From: Ignavibacteriales bacterium | GTDB taxonomy: Bacteria > Bacteroidota > Ignavibacteria > Ignavibacteriales > SURF-24 | Assembly (NCBI GenBank): GCA_026390815.1 | Contig: JAPLFH010000057.1 | Span: 25,924 to 89,923 of the forward strand | Length of the DNA: 64,000 nucleotides | Direction of reading: 5' to 3' | Part shown: piece after piece, positions 43,942 through 55,100 of the stretch | How positions within the stretch are numbered: position 1 is the stretch's first letter | How the letters are laid out: each line of letters starts with the position of its first letter | Program-made: the position numbers and the translations under genes | Notes under the pieces: model-generated | The model's input: only the letters and a program-made list of their open reading frames with translations | Databases searched by the model: none | What the model was told of the DNA's origin: nothing

Positions 43942-46900
43942 ATGAGAAAATATAATATGCAACAAATTACTTTTTTATTGCTAATACTTTTATGTAATAT
44001 TAATCTGGCTCAGGTTGATTTTGACTTGAAAAAATATATTGAAAATCCTTTAATGTTTGGGGAGAACAAGGAAAAACCAACAACAATACTAATCCCATAT
44101 CCAAATATTGATTTGGCATTATCACGTAAGGTAGAAGAATCCACTTTTTATTCATCACTTAACGGATCCTGGAAATTTAAATGGCAAATTAATCCATTAT
44201 TAGTTCCAAAAGATTTTTATTCAAAAAATTTTAATGATAGTGTATGGGATAATATAACAGTTCCATCTGTTTGGCAGATGCAGGGTTATGATCATTTAAT
44301 TTACAGAAATGTTCCGATGGAATTTTATCCGTATGATCCTCCTAATATTCCGGATGGTATTAATCCAACCGGTCTTTATAGAAAAATCATTAGTGTTCCT
44401 GAAGATTGGAATGGCAGAGAAATTTTTCTTCATTTTGATGGCATTCAATCAGCAGCTTTTGTATGGCTTAATGGAAAATATGTTGGATACCATGAAGATG
44501 GAATGACGCCGGCAGAATTTGATATTACAGATAAAGTTGAGAAAGGTGAAAACACACTTGCAGTAATGGTTCTTCGCTGGTGCGATGGTTCTTATCTGGA
44601 AGATCAGGATATGTTTAGATATTCCGGAATTTATCGTGATGCTTATATTTATTCAAAACCATCTGTATCAATCCGGAATCTCTTTATAAAAACTGATTTT
44701 GATAATGACTACAAGGATGCAAATCTAATCCTTGATATGTATTTAAAAAATTTTTCCAAGAAAAATTCTACAGTTCAAATCAGGTATTCACTCTATGATA
44801 AGGTAAATAGTTTAATTTTCTCCGAGAGTACTTCATCATATAACATAAAAAAAGAGTTTTCGAAAACCAGTACTAAAAAAATCCTTGCCCCGCAAAAATG
44901 GTCCGATGAAAAACCTTATCTATACAATCTTGTAATTGAGTTGCTTAATGAGAAAGAAGAAGTAATTGAAATCATAAGCCAACGTGTTGGATTTAGAGAA
45001 TTGGAGCTGAAAAATGGAATTGCCATGTTAAACGGTATACCTGTTTACATTAGAGGAACAAACCGTCATGAACACAATCCGAACAATGGGAAAACCTTAA
45101 CTAAAGAATTGATGCTTGAAGATATAAAATTATTGAAGCAGTTTAATTTTAACGCTGTAAGAACAAGTCACTATCCAAATGATCCTTTGTGGTACGATCT
45201 GTGCGATGAATACGGAATTTTTCTGCAGGATGAAGTTAATGCAGAATGCCACTATACAGAAAATACTTTTCCGCAAAGAGAAGATTATCTTGGTTCTTTT
45301 ATGGATCGGTTTGAAAGAATGGTTCAACGCGATAAGAACCATCCGAGTGTGATAATGTGGAGCACTGGTAATGAATGCGGATTAGCAAAACCACATTATA
45401 TGATGGCTGATTACATAAAAAAATTTGATCCAACAAGATTTTTAATGCATCAATCAAATCAACCTGATGGTGAAGCTCCATATGTTGATATTATTGGTCC
45501 ACGTTATCCAACACCTTCTGGATTAAGACAAATTGGATTAGCTTCAACTAAGCCTGTGGTTATGGGAGAGTATGCACATGCAATGGGTAACAGCCTTGGT
45601 CACTTCGATGAGTTCTGGGAAACAATCTATCAAATTCCAAAACTTCAGGGAGGATTTGTTTGGGATTGGGTTGATCAGGGATTAAATGTGAAAGCTCGCT
45701 TCGTAAAAGATTATTCCGCTAATAATATTTTATGCGGCGTTATGGGAAGTCCTGAAAAGGTAAAAGGATTAGATGATAATGCTTTCAAACTAAGCGGACT
45801 GGATGATTGGGTTGAAGTTTATGATGATTCAAAACTTGACTTAAAAGGTAATAATCTGGTAATTGAAGCGACTATCTTTCCCCAAAAATTCTATATAGAA
45901 AATCCAATTGTTACAAAAGCTTTTCAATATGGAATTACTCAGACATCAAAAGATACTCTTTGTTTTTATATTAACTCTTATCAAAACACTCTCAATATTA
46001 AACTACCACAAGACTGGTATTCTTCCTGGCACAAAGTAAAAGCTACTTATGATGGCGAGAGCATGACCTTGTTAATTGATGGAAAGAATTTCGACTCTAA
46101 GAAATTTAATGGCAATATTAATTCTTCACACTATCCAGTTAATATTGGAAGAGATTCGTACAAGGATACCGATCAGCATCTTGGCTGGATATCAAATTAT
46201 ATTTTCGACGACGTTAGAATCTATAATCAATTGGCAAACGATGGCGAAAACATACTGCCAATTCTCTGGTTAAAGTTTGATGAAATTTTTGATGGAAATA
46301 ATTATTACACATATGGAATAAGCCCGTTTTGTATAAACGGTATGGTAACGGCTGATAGGAAACCACAGCCCGAACTCTGGCAGGCAAAACATAGTATGTC
46401 GCCGGTACGTTTCTACTCAGTTGATCCGTTGAATGGAATTTTCCAGGTTGTAAACAAGTATTCCTTTACCAATTTAAATGAGTTTGAAATAGACTGGAGC
46501 TTATTTAAAGATTGTAAGCTTGAACAATCTGGTAAATTGAATCTCGATGTAAATGCTCAATCTCAAAAAGAATTTCAAATACCAATTCCGCAATCCTTTG
46601 ATAATAATTACGAATATGTAGTTGAGTTTAGCTGCAAACTTAAAAAAGATGAACCATTCCGAAGCAAAGGGTTTGAAGTTAACTTCCAGCAATTTGTCTT
46701 AAATGAAAAAAAAGTTGTGCTTGAAGCAAAGACTAAGATAAAGAACAGCTCAAAAATAAAATTTAAAGAAAATGAATCCGATTATTCTTTCCAATGCGGT
46801 GAAATAAATTATCAGATTAATAAAATTACTGGCTTAGTAAATTTATTTGAAAACAATAAGCTGTTGATCTCCTCAATGATTCCAAACGTTTGGCGTGCAC

Positions 46901-47625
46901 CAATATCAAATGAAAAAGTTGATTGGGGAAAAGCAGAAGCTGAGGATTGGTACAGAATGGGAATGAACGAATCCACAAATTCCGCAGAACAATTCAAAAT
47001 AAAATTTCCATCTGATTCTCTTTCTGCAATTCTCAGTTATAAATCATATACAAATTTTTCCAGAAGCAGCGATTTAATTCTAAATGAATTTGAATACACA
47101 TTTAATAATGATGGGTCGGTAAAAATAAATCATCAAATGACTCCTTTAGGAACTTTCAATGTTAGTTGGCTGCCATGTCTTGGTCTTGCACTTAAAGTAC
47201 CAAATGAATATCAGTATGTTAAATGGTCTGGCAGTGGTCCTTATGAGAATTATGCTGACAGAAATACCGGAGCCAGGATTTCTATCCACGAAGTTCAAAT
47301 TGATTCTGTCCAGGTTCCTTACATTGAACCGCAGGAATACGGGAATTATTCTAAGGTTAAATGGTTTGAACTAAAAAATAAACAAGGGGACGGATTAAAG
47401 TGCCTGGCAGATAAAGAAATTAATTTTTCTGCTGTTCCATATTATAATCTGGATAGGGCACGTTATAATTATCAATTATTTAAAGATGATTTTTCCAGAG
47501 TAAGTATTGGTTATGGAGTTACGGGAGTTGGGGATACTCCAAATCCTGTTATGCCAAAGTATCGTGTATATCCGCAGGTTTATTCTAACACAATTTTAAT
47601 TGTTCCATTAAAAAACTCAAATTAA
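43942..47625 (+). CDS. GH2 beta-galactosidase with an inserted LamG domain
   Basis: A 1227-residue secreted GH2 enzyme of the LacZ type. A signal peptide (ending INLAQ) is followed by a jelly-roll domain, an immunoglobulin-like domain and the TIM barrel. The barrel carries acid/base E478 (STGNECGLAK) and nucleophile E543 (VMGEYAHAMGNS). Between GGFVWDWVDQG (about 575) and FCINGMVTADRKPQPEL (about 795) a concanavalin/LamG-like domain is inserted (about 610-765), replacing the usual short GGDFGD loop. The chain then continues with the LacZ domain 4 and small-chain regions. It likely removes terminal beta-galactose from galactans. It is the first gene of a long operon-like run. Confidence 0.92.
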   Translation: MRKYNMQQITFLLLILLCNINLAQVDFDLKKYIENPLMFGENKEKPTTILIPYPNIDLALSRKVEESTFYSSLNGSWKFKWQINPLLVPKDFYSKNFNDSVWDNITVPSVWQMQGYDHLIYRNVPMEFYPYDPPNIPDGINPTGLYRKIISVPEDWNGREIFLHFDGIQSAAFVWLNGKYVGYHEDGMTPAEFDITDKVEKGENTLAVMVLRWCDGSYLEDQDMFRYSGIYRDAYIYSKPSVSIRNLFIKTDFDNDYKDANLILDMYLKNFSKKNSTVQIRYSLYDKVNSLIFSESTSSYNIKKEFSKTSTKKILAPQKWSDEKPYLYNLVIELLNEKEEVIEIISQRVGFRELELKNGIAMLNGIPVYIRGTNRHEHNPNNGKTLTKELMLEDIKLLKQFNFNAVRTSHYPNDPLWYDLCDEYGIFLQDEVNAECHYTENTFPQREDYLGSFMDRFERMVQRDKNHPSVIMWSTGNECGLAKPHYMMADYIKKFDPTRFLMHQSNQPDGEAPYVDIIGPRYPTPSGLRQIGLASTKPVVMGEYAHAMGNSLGHFDEFWETIYQIPKLQGGFVWDWVDQGLNVKARFVKDYSANNILCGVMGSPEKVKGLDDNAFKLSGLDDWVEVYDDSKLDLKGNNLVIEATIFPQKFYIENPIVTKAFQYGITQTSKDTLCFYINSYQNTLNIKLPQDWYSSWHKVKATYDGESMTLLIDGKNFDSKKFNGNINSSHYPVNIGRDSYKDTDQHLGWISNYIFDDVRIYNQLANDGENILPILWLKFDEIFDGNNYYTYGISPFCINGMVTADRKPQPELWQAKHSMSPVRFYSVDPLNGIFQVVNKYSFTNLNEFEIDWSLFKDCKLEQSGKLNLDVNAQSQKEFQIPIPQSFDNNYEYVVEFSCKLKKDEPFRSKGFEVNFQQFVLNEKKVVLEAKTKIKNSSKIKFKENESDYSFQCGEINYQINKITGLVNLFENNKLLISSMIPNVWRAPISNEKVDWGKAEAEDWYRMGMNESTNSAEQFKIKFPSDSLSAILSYKSYTNFSRSSDLILNEFEYTFNNDGSVKINHQMTPLGTFNVSWLPCLGLALKVPNEYQYVKWSGSGPYENYADRNTGARISIHEVQIDSVQVPYIEPQEYGNYSKVKWFELKNKQGDGLKCLADKEINFSAVPYYNLDRARYNYQLFKDDFSRVSIGYGVTGVGDTPNPVMPKYRVYPQVYSNTILIVPLKNSN

Positions 47626-47637
47626 TTTTTGGCGAGG

Positions 47638-49341
47638 ATGAAGCAAGTCTACAAAATATTTATTCTTTGTTCTAATAAAGTTTTTTGGTTATCGATTATT
47701 CTGATGATCGGTAGTGAAAATATCCTTTTATCAAATGATAATATTTCAAGGAACGATACTCTTGCGCTTATTGGTAAGAAAGTAATTACTTCGGATGAAT
47801 TTAAAAGCAAGTATAAAGAAAAGCTGGTAAAACTTGGTTTAACAGATAATGGTGAAACAAGAAAAAATTATTTGATAAATCTTACTGAGGATGAATTACT
47901 AATTAGTGAAGCAAAGAACAAAGGTTACAACAAGACAGAAGAAGGAGTTTCTGAACATAAAAGATTAGAAGTGCAGGAGCTGCTAAATGCCTACTCAGAA
48001 AAACATATCTCACCAAATCTTGTAATTACAGAAAATGATTTAAAAGATCTTTATTTAAAGTTCAATACGAAAATAAAAGTAAGTCACCTCTACGCTCCCA
48101 CCAAAGACAAAGCAGACTTGCTTTATAACAGATTATTAAAAGGTGAAACTTTTGCTGACCTTGCAAAGGAAACTTTTGCCGATCCATATTTAAAAGAAAG
48201 CGGCGGATCGCTTGGATATATTTCAGTTGATGAAATGGATCCTGATTTTGAGAAGGTGGCGTACTCTTTAAAAATTGGAGAGATTTCAAAACCGGTAAAG
48301 ACAGTTGAAGGTTATAGCATTATTCGTGTTGAAGACATCAAACAAAATCCTTTTACTACAGAAAACGAATTCCTTAAAGCTCACGATAAAATAAAAGCGC
48401 TTGTCCGAAAGAGGAAATATGAAGAATCAGTAAAAAATTTAACACACAAACTTCATCTTGATCTTAACATTCATTTTAATAAAGCATTCATGCCAAGATT
48501 TTTCGAGATGACGCGACAAAAATCTTTTATTGATCAGATTGAGAAAGGGATTTCTTTTATCTCTCAAAAGGATTTGAACACTCCAATTGTTAACTCAAAA
48601 GAAGGTAAGTGGAATTTGCGGAAAGTTATTGATGAACTAAAAAAAACAAAAGAGGTACAGAGAGGCTGGATCAGATCAGAAGAAAATCTGGAAGATTTTA
48701 TTTCTGGTTTAATTATACGTGGATATATTGTGAGAAATGCAAAAACTGAAAAGTTAGATCGTACTGAAAAATTCAGAACAAATGTGGAATACAATTTCGA
48801 TACTTATCTTCTCGCTAAGATAGAAGAAGAAATAAAAATGCAAATTAAAATTTCTCCAGATTCAATTAAATCATTTTACGAAACGAATAAAAATCTATTT
48901 AAAACAAAGCCGGAAATCCGGTTAAATTCCATTCTTCTTGATAAATCCACTTTAGCTGATTCTATTAAACTATTGTTGGAAAAAGGGGAACCGTTTGAAA
49001 CACTTGCAAAAAAATATTCAATTCAGAAGCAAACTGCAGTTGTTGATGGGGATATTGGATTTTTCCGGAAAGAAGAATTAGGAAGTCTTGGTGATAAGGT
49101 TTTCTCATTATCCATTGGTAATTGGGTAGGTCCTTTTGCTGATGATGGAAAATATGTTTTCTTAAAGTGTACAGACAAAAAAAACTCTACTTATAGATCG
49201 TTGAAAGAAGCTACCGGAGATATTGCAAAGCATCTTTCATACATAGAGTTGAATTCAAAGAAAACAAGTTTAGTTGAATTGCTGAAGAAGAAAATGCAAT
49301 ACCGGTTATTTTCAGAAAAGTTGAATCAAATTAAAATTTAA
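47638..49341 (+). CDS. Periplasmic parvulin-type peptidyl-prolyl isomerase (SurA/PpiC-like)
   Basis: A 567-residue exported chaperone/foldase. After an N-terminal signal or anchor (about 8-28) there is a SurA-like helical domain. A first parvulin domain (about 145-245: KVSHLYAPTKDKADLLYNRL, then GGSLGYISVDEMDPDFEKVA) and a second, more diverged one (about 430-530: IRLNSILLDKSTLADSI, then GDIGFFRKEELGSLGDKVF) follow. Such proteins help outer membrane barrels fold. Located between the GH2 and TonB-receptor genes, it is probably devoted to the large receptor and secreted proteins of this locus. The ATG at 47638 is preferred to an in-frame TTG at 47629. Confidence 0.82.
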   Translation: MKQVYKIFILCSNKVFWLSIILMIGSENILLSNDNISRNDTLALIGKKVITSDEFKSKYKEKLVKLGLTDNGETRKNYLINLTEDELLISEAKNKGYNKTEEGVSEHKRLEVQELLNAYSEKHISPNLVITENDLKDLYLKFNTKIKVSHLYAPTKDKADLLYNRLLKGETFADLAKETFADPYLKESGGSLGYISVDEMDPDFEKVAYSLKIGEISKPVKTVEGYSIIRVEDIKQNPFTTENEFLKAHDKIKALVRKRKYEESVKNLTHKLHLDLNIHFNKAFMPRFFEMTRQKSFIDQIEKGISFISQKDLNTPIVNSKEGKWNLRKVIDELKKTKEVQRGWIRSEENLEDFISGLIIRGYIVRNAKTEKLDRTEKFRTNVEYNFDTYLLAKIEEEIKMQIKISPDSIKSFYETNKNLFKTKPEIRLNSILLDKSTLADSIKLLLEKGEPFETLAKKYSIQKQTAVVDGDIGFFRKEELGSLGDKVFSLSIGNWVGPFADDGKYVFLKCTDKKNSTYRSLKEATGDIAKHLSYIELNSKKTSLVELLKKKMQYRLFSEKLNQIKI

Positions 49342-49358
49342 ACTGAAATAGATAAGAA

Positions 49359-52121
49359 ATGGAAAAAGAAAACAAACTCATTACAATTATTCTATTTTTA
49401 TTACTAACCGGATTTACAATTGCCCAAAGCTCCGGAAAAGTAACGGGGAAAGTAACCGATGCTTCCACAGGAGAACCTGTTGTTGGTGCAACTATAATTG
49501 TTGATGGAACTTCTTATGGCTCGGTTGCTGATATAAATGGTGATTATATAATTGTAAAGGTTCCATCAGGCAGTTACAACATTGTTGCTACAGCTATCGG
49601 TTATACAAAAACTACAATACAGAAAGTACAAGTTCTTGTTGATCTAACTACAAAGCTTAATATCATTTTATCTTCAACTGCAATTACTCTTGGACAAGAT
49701 GTTATTATAATTGCCCAGGTACCGATGGTAAAAAAAGATTTGACTTCAACTGAATCCCGGGTTACTTCTGATGAAATACGACAACTGCCACTTCAAAATT
49801 TAGATCAGCTAATTACTTTGCAGGCAGGTGTAAACAAAGATGCCGGAGGTGGAATCCATATCCGCGGAGGGAGATCGAGTGAAATTTCTTATTTGATAAA
49901 TGGTGTAAGCATAACTGATGATTACTCTCGTTCGCAGGCATTGACGATTGAGACTGAATCAGTTCAGGAATTGCAAGTTATAAGCGGAACTTTTAATGCG
50001 GAGTATGGAAATGCTTTAAGTGGTGTGGTAAATATTGTAACCAAAACTGGCGGAAGTAAATTCCAAAGTAATGTTGAGTTGTGGTCAGGCGATTACTTGA
50101 GCACACATAAAGATATTTTTTGGAATATAGATAAAGTTAGTCCGTTTGCCAATTATAATTTTCTGACTTCGTTTGGCGGTCCAGTTATAAAAGATCAACT
50201 TACTTTTTTTGCAACAATTAGAAAGTATTATAATAGCGGATATATTTATGGACGTAATGTTTATAATCCACAAGGAAGATATAAATTAATTGACGGACAG
50301 TTTGAATCTAATCCCGGTGATAATTCATATATATCTATGAACTCAAGTAATAGATGGAGCGGACAAGGCACGATTGACTGGCGTATGTTCAAAGATCTCA
50401 GATTAAAAATAGATGCCTTCGGCAGTATGGAATCCAATCGTAATTATGATCATTTATATAGGCTAAATCCAAACGGTACAATGGGAGGTAAAAGCAAAGG
50501 CTATAGTTTTTTTACAGGATTAACACACACGATACTCCAAAATACTTTTCAGGAATTTACTTTTGCCTACAAGTATAATGATTTTAATTCTCAGCTTTAT
50601 GATAATCCTTACGATTCACGTTATGTTCATCCGGATTCGCTAAATATATCAGGCTATCATTTTTTAAGAGCCGGAACAAATCTTAACCGTTTTCAGCGTA
50701 ATACAAAAAGCATTATTGCAAAGTGGGATTTTACCAGTCAGATAGATAGAATAAATCTTACCAAACTTGGTCTGGAAATTCAAACAGATAAAGTTTTTTA
50801 TGAAAATATTAATTTAATACCGGCTGTAAATACAAATGGGCAGCAGCTGGTTCCGTTTGTTCCATTCATTCAAGGTATCGAGTCACCGCAACATGATAGA
50901 TTTGAACGTTCACCATTTAAATTCAGTGCATACATTCAGGATAAAATTGAATTTGAAAGTTTGATTATTAATGTAGGTTTACGTTTTGATTTGTTTAATC
51001 CCAATGGACAAGTACCAGCTGATCCTGAAGATCCGAACATTTACAATCCTTTTAAACAGGAACATATTTACAAAGATCTTAATGGTGATGGCAAGATTGG
51101 TTTAGATGAACAGACTGATGTAAACAAATTAACCGTTGCTGAACGTGAGGCGTTCTGGTACAAAAAGGCATCAGTAAAAACACAATTAAGTCCGCGCTTT
51201 GGTATTGCATATCCAATAACGGATAAGGGAATAATTAGATTTTCTTACGGTATATTCCAGCAAATACCGGAATACAGCCAGTTGTATTTAGGTGATCAAT
51301 TTAAATTAACTTCAGCCCAGGGAATACAAGGTCCATTCGGTAATAATGATCTTAAACCACAACGTACAACAATTTATGAGCTTGGATTACAACAACAAAT
51401 ATTCGAGAATGTTTCAATCGATGCTACGGTTTTTTATCGCGATATCCGAGATTGGATTTCTTCAAGTCAACCGATACCTACATACCTGGCTGGAATTTCT
51501 TATTCAGAAAGAATAAATCGTGATTTTGCAAATGTTAAAGGAATTACACTCGCCATCAATAAAAGATTTAAGGATTATTTTTCTTTTGGGATCGATTACA
51601 CTTTTCAGGTTGCTGAAGGAACAAACTCATCACCGGATCAAGAGTTTTATGCGCAACAGAATGGTTCAGAACCAACCCGCGTTTTAACCCCGCTCAATTG
51701 GGATCAGACTCATACGCTGAACGCAAATATTTACGTCGGTACTTCTGATTGGGGAATAAGTTTAATTTCTACTTTAAGCACCGGTCAGCCATATACACCA
51801 ACTTTAATTCAAGGTGCTTATGCCGGCAGAAATATTTTAACAGGGCTTGCACAAAACAGCCGGCGTAAACCTCTTATTGCAAATTTGGATTTGGAGTTAC
51901 ACAAGAATTTTGACTTCTCAAATTTCAGCATGCAATTCTTTGTAAAAGTTTTCAATCTACTTGATATGAAAAACCCGCTTACTGTTTTTGGTGATACAGG
52001 TAAACCGGATTACACTTTGCAGGAAAAGACAGTTATTGAGTATGATAATAGTTGGTTTGCTTATCCAAATTATTATAGTGAACCAAGGAACATTTATGTC
52101 GGCACAAAAATCTCTTTATAG
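49359..52121 (+). CDS. TonB-dependent receptor with carboxypeptidase-regulatory-like domain
   Basis: A 920-residue outer membrane receptor. A signal peptide (ending FTIAQ) is followed by a CarboxypepD_reg-like domain (about 27-105), a TonB plug (about 115-225, with IHIRGGRSSEISYLINGVS and EYGNALSGVVNIVTKTGG) and a barrel ending in an aromatic-flanked strand (NIYVGTKISL). An EF-hand-like loop, DLNGDGKIGLDE, sits at residues 573-584 in an extracellular loop. It would import oligosaccharides produced by the surrounding hydrolases. It is SusC-like in role, but no SusD gene accompanies it. The next gene begins ten bases after its stop. Confidence 0.9.
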   Translation: MEKENKLITIILFLLLTGFTIAQSSGKVTGKVTDASTGEPVVGATIIVDGTSYGSVADINGDYIIVKVPSGSYNIVATAIGYTKTTIQKVQVLVDLTTKLNIILSSTAITLGQDVIIIAQVPMVKKDLTSTESRVTSDEIRQLPLQNLDQLITLQAGVNKDAGGGIHIRGGRSSEISYLINGVSITDDYSRSQALTIETESVQELQVISGTFNAEYGNALSGVVNIVTKTGGSKFQSNVELWSGDYLSTHKDIFWNIDKVSPFANYNFLTSFGGPVIKDQLTFFATIRKYYNSGYIYGRNVYNPQGRYKLIDGQFESNPGDNSYISMNSSNRWSGQGTIDWRMFKDLRLKIDAFGSMESNRNYDHLYRLNPNGTMGGKSKGYSFFTGLTHTILQNTFQEFTFAYKYNDFNSQLYDNPYDSRYVHPDSLNISGYHFLRAGTNLNRFQRNTKSIIAKWDFTSQIDRINLTKLGLEIQTDKVFYENINLIPAVNTNGQQLVPFVPFIQGIESPQHDRFERSPFKFSAYIQDKIEFESLIINVGLRFDLFNPNGQVPADPEDPNIYNPFKQEHIYKDLNGDGKIGLDEQTDVNKLTVAEREAFWYKKASVKTQLSPRFGIAYPITDKGIIRFSYGIFQQIPEYSQLYLGDQFKLTSAQGIQGPFGNNDLKPQRTTIYELGLQQQIFENVSIDATVFYRDIRDWISSSQPIPTYLAGISYSERINRDFANVKGITLAINKRFKDYFSFGIDYTFQVAEGTNSSPDQEFYAQQNGSEPTRVLTPLNWDQTHTLNANIYVGTSDWGISLISTLSTGQPYTPTLIQGAYAGRNILTGLAQNSRRKPLIANLDLELHKNFDFSNFSMQFFVKVFNLLDMKNPLTVFGDTGKPDYTLQEKTVIEYDNSWFAYPNYYSEPRNIYVGTKISL

Positions 52122-52131
52122 AGGAAGTGAA

Positions 52132-55100
52132 ATGGTAAGATCAAAAATATTTTTGTCTGTGCTGCTTGGAATTGCATTATCAATACCGGTCAGCAGCCAG
52201 GTAATTTCTCATAAACCTTCAGATTTCAGAAGCGATGTTAATTATAGACGTAATTCTAATGTTGATGGTAACAATATAAGGGCAACAATTTTCAATTCAG
52301 GTTACTCAGGTGATCCATCAAATCGTCCTGATTATATTGAGTGGGAATGGCCAAAAAATACAAATCGAATTTATATTGCCCTCATTGATATTCTAATTGG
52401 TGGTGAAGTTCTTGATAACAGCGGGCAAATAAATCATCTTGTTGAAGTCCCACAATCACGGACTGATCCAACAACCGGTAATTCCTGGAATATGGAACCA
52501 GTCTCAGGTTTTATAGATCCGCAGCAAACTGAAATTGCCCGGAGTGATAAACTTAGCTCATGGCCTACAGCAGTTCAGAAAGGCTGGCGCGATAAGCGTA
52601 CTGATCCGATAGATCCAGGATGGGTTGGTTCGTGGAATGGTTTTTTTGGAAAAAACATTTTTAATGCCGATCAGGAATTCTATTATGTTACTTCAGATGA
52701 TCTTTACAAACGAATTCCTTACACTCCTGATACAACGGATAGATCGCGTGGAGGTCTTGGTCTTATTATGGATGTGCGTACTCTGGCTTGGTCACACATT
52801 TTAATTAATGATATCATTTTTTCAATTCACGATATTAAAAATGATGGAACAAAAACAATAGACAAAACATCATTCTCTATGTTTGTTGCCGATTGGGTTG
52901 GTGGTGATGATCCGGATGATTATCCCTATGTTGATTTGCAGACTGCAACTACATTCCTAACTGATGCCAACAGAATTGGTTCTGAAGCTTTTGGAACATC
53001 TCCGGTTGGTGTTGCGTCACTAAAATATCTGGAAACTCCCGGTAATCAGGTAAATGGAATTGATGATGATGGAGATTCAGATGACCATCCAGAACTAATT
53101 GCAGGCATTTCCGGCAATCCTGATACTGTTGTTCCGCACTTTACAACCAATGATTTTTTAGAAAGAACAATTAGACCGGGTGATAAAATTGTGCTAATTG
53201 AACCTGAAACATTTAATAGAATTATTACAACTTATCCAATTGGTGGCGGTACTGTTAAAAGTCTTGGTAAAGAATATGTGCTTCCTGTAAATGGAATTAC
53301 TCTTAAAGAAGATACTCTTGCAAATGGTTTAGATGAAGATTTAAATGGATTAATTGATGAAAAAGAATCGCTTCACCTTTTCCATATTAATGAAATTACA
53401 CAAACAACAAATCCAGTGAGATATATTAATTATTTATCTTTTGCTGTTGGTGATACAATCAAGCGCGGCTTTGTTGTAAGCCGAACAAATGCTGAATGGA
53501 ATTATCAAAATGTTGCACCAATGATTGATGAATCGCGCGACGATGGATTTGATAATGATAATGATTGGGATGTATTCCTTGATGATAACGGATTAGACGG
53601 TGTTAGAGGTACCGGGGATGAAGGAGAAGGAGATGGAAAACCAACAAGCGGTGCAGGTACGGAATTCCCCGGAGAACCGAGCATTGATAAAACTGATGTT
53701 GGTGAAACTGATGCAATTGGAATTACTGCTGCATTCCAAATTCAAGATGGCATATTAAGTTTTAATACTTCACCGGATAAAGGGCTGTGGGATCTATTAA
53801 TGATTCCTGGCAAAATAAATCTCGTAAGAAGAATCGGGGAATATCAAACATATGTATCATCAGGATATTTTCCTTTGCTGCCGGGTCAGAGACAAAGAAT
53901 GGCAATTTCAGTTGCCATTGCCGGCGGTAATATTTCAAAAGATGCAGATATACAAAATGTAATTGATAAACAAAAAGAAGCAGCAAAAGCCTACAATGCC
54001 GATTATCAATTTGCTCAAGCCCCGCTGCAAGTTACCCTAACTGCTGTTCCTGGTGATGGCAAAGTTACACTTTATTGGGATAATGCTGCTGAAAGTTCGT
54101 TCGATAGATATATAGATAAAATTGGTGGTAATGGTAGTGACTTTGAAGGTTATAGAATCTACAGAGCAACAGACGCTGCATTTCTGGATTCAAAAATTAT
54201 TACAGATGCATTTGGAGTAAAAACACTTATGCAGCCAATTGCACAGTTTGATTTGCAGGATGGTGTGAAAGGTTTACATCCGATTGATATTAAAGGAGTG
54301 AAATATTATTTAGGAAATGATAATGGTCTAAAACATGAATTTGTAGATAACGATGTTACCAACGGACAAAGATATTTCTACGCAATTACAGCTTACGATT
54401 TTGGTTATGAAGCTGCCCGGTTTGCTCCTGCAGAAACTCCAATTCAGGTTAATGTGTCTACGGATGGTACTATTACATATGGAAAAAATGTTGCGATGGT
54501 AAGACCAACCGAAGGCGCTGCCGGCATTATTCCCGCTGAAGTTGAATCATTAAACCATACAACCGGAGGTGCAAGCGGTACAGTAAATATTGATGTTGTA
54601 GATCCAAATCATATTAAGAATGGTCACGTTTACAAAATTTCTTTTAAAGATACTGTTTATAAAATTGAAAGTAAGGACGTATTTAAAACCAAATCTTTTA
54701 CTCTTGAAGATACAACAACGCATTTAGTTTTGTTAAAAGATGATTCGCGAATAATTCCCGGTGATGAAATTCCTTTAACAGATGGTTTCCGACTAATTCT
54801 GGATAATATTCAGGAAATATCCTTTAATAATTTTAGAACCAGATGGAACAATCGTGATATTTATTCATTCAACTTTGATCCTTTTACATATCTAACAATC
54901 AAGGGTTCTCAAAATCCAAGTGACTATAAAATAATATTTGGTGATGTTGGAATTGGAAAATCAAAGGATACTACTTTATTTAGCAAAAAGTTTCCGGCTA
55001 AAGATGTTAATTTCAAAGTAATCAACTCAACACAAAATAAAAATGTTGAATTTGTTTTTAGCGAACGAGACGGCGATAATGGAAAACTAAGCATAGATTC

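Noticed and set aside
51988..52131. Longer start for the large secreted protein
   Set aside because: It overlaps the TonB receptor by over 130 bases and removes the signal peptide from the N-terminus; the start at 52132 has a ribosome site.
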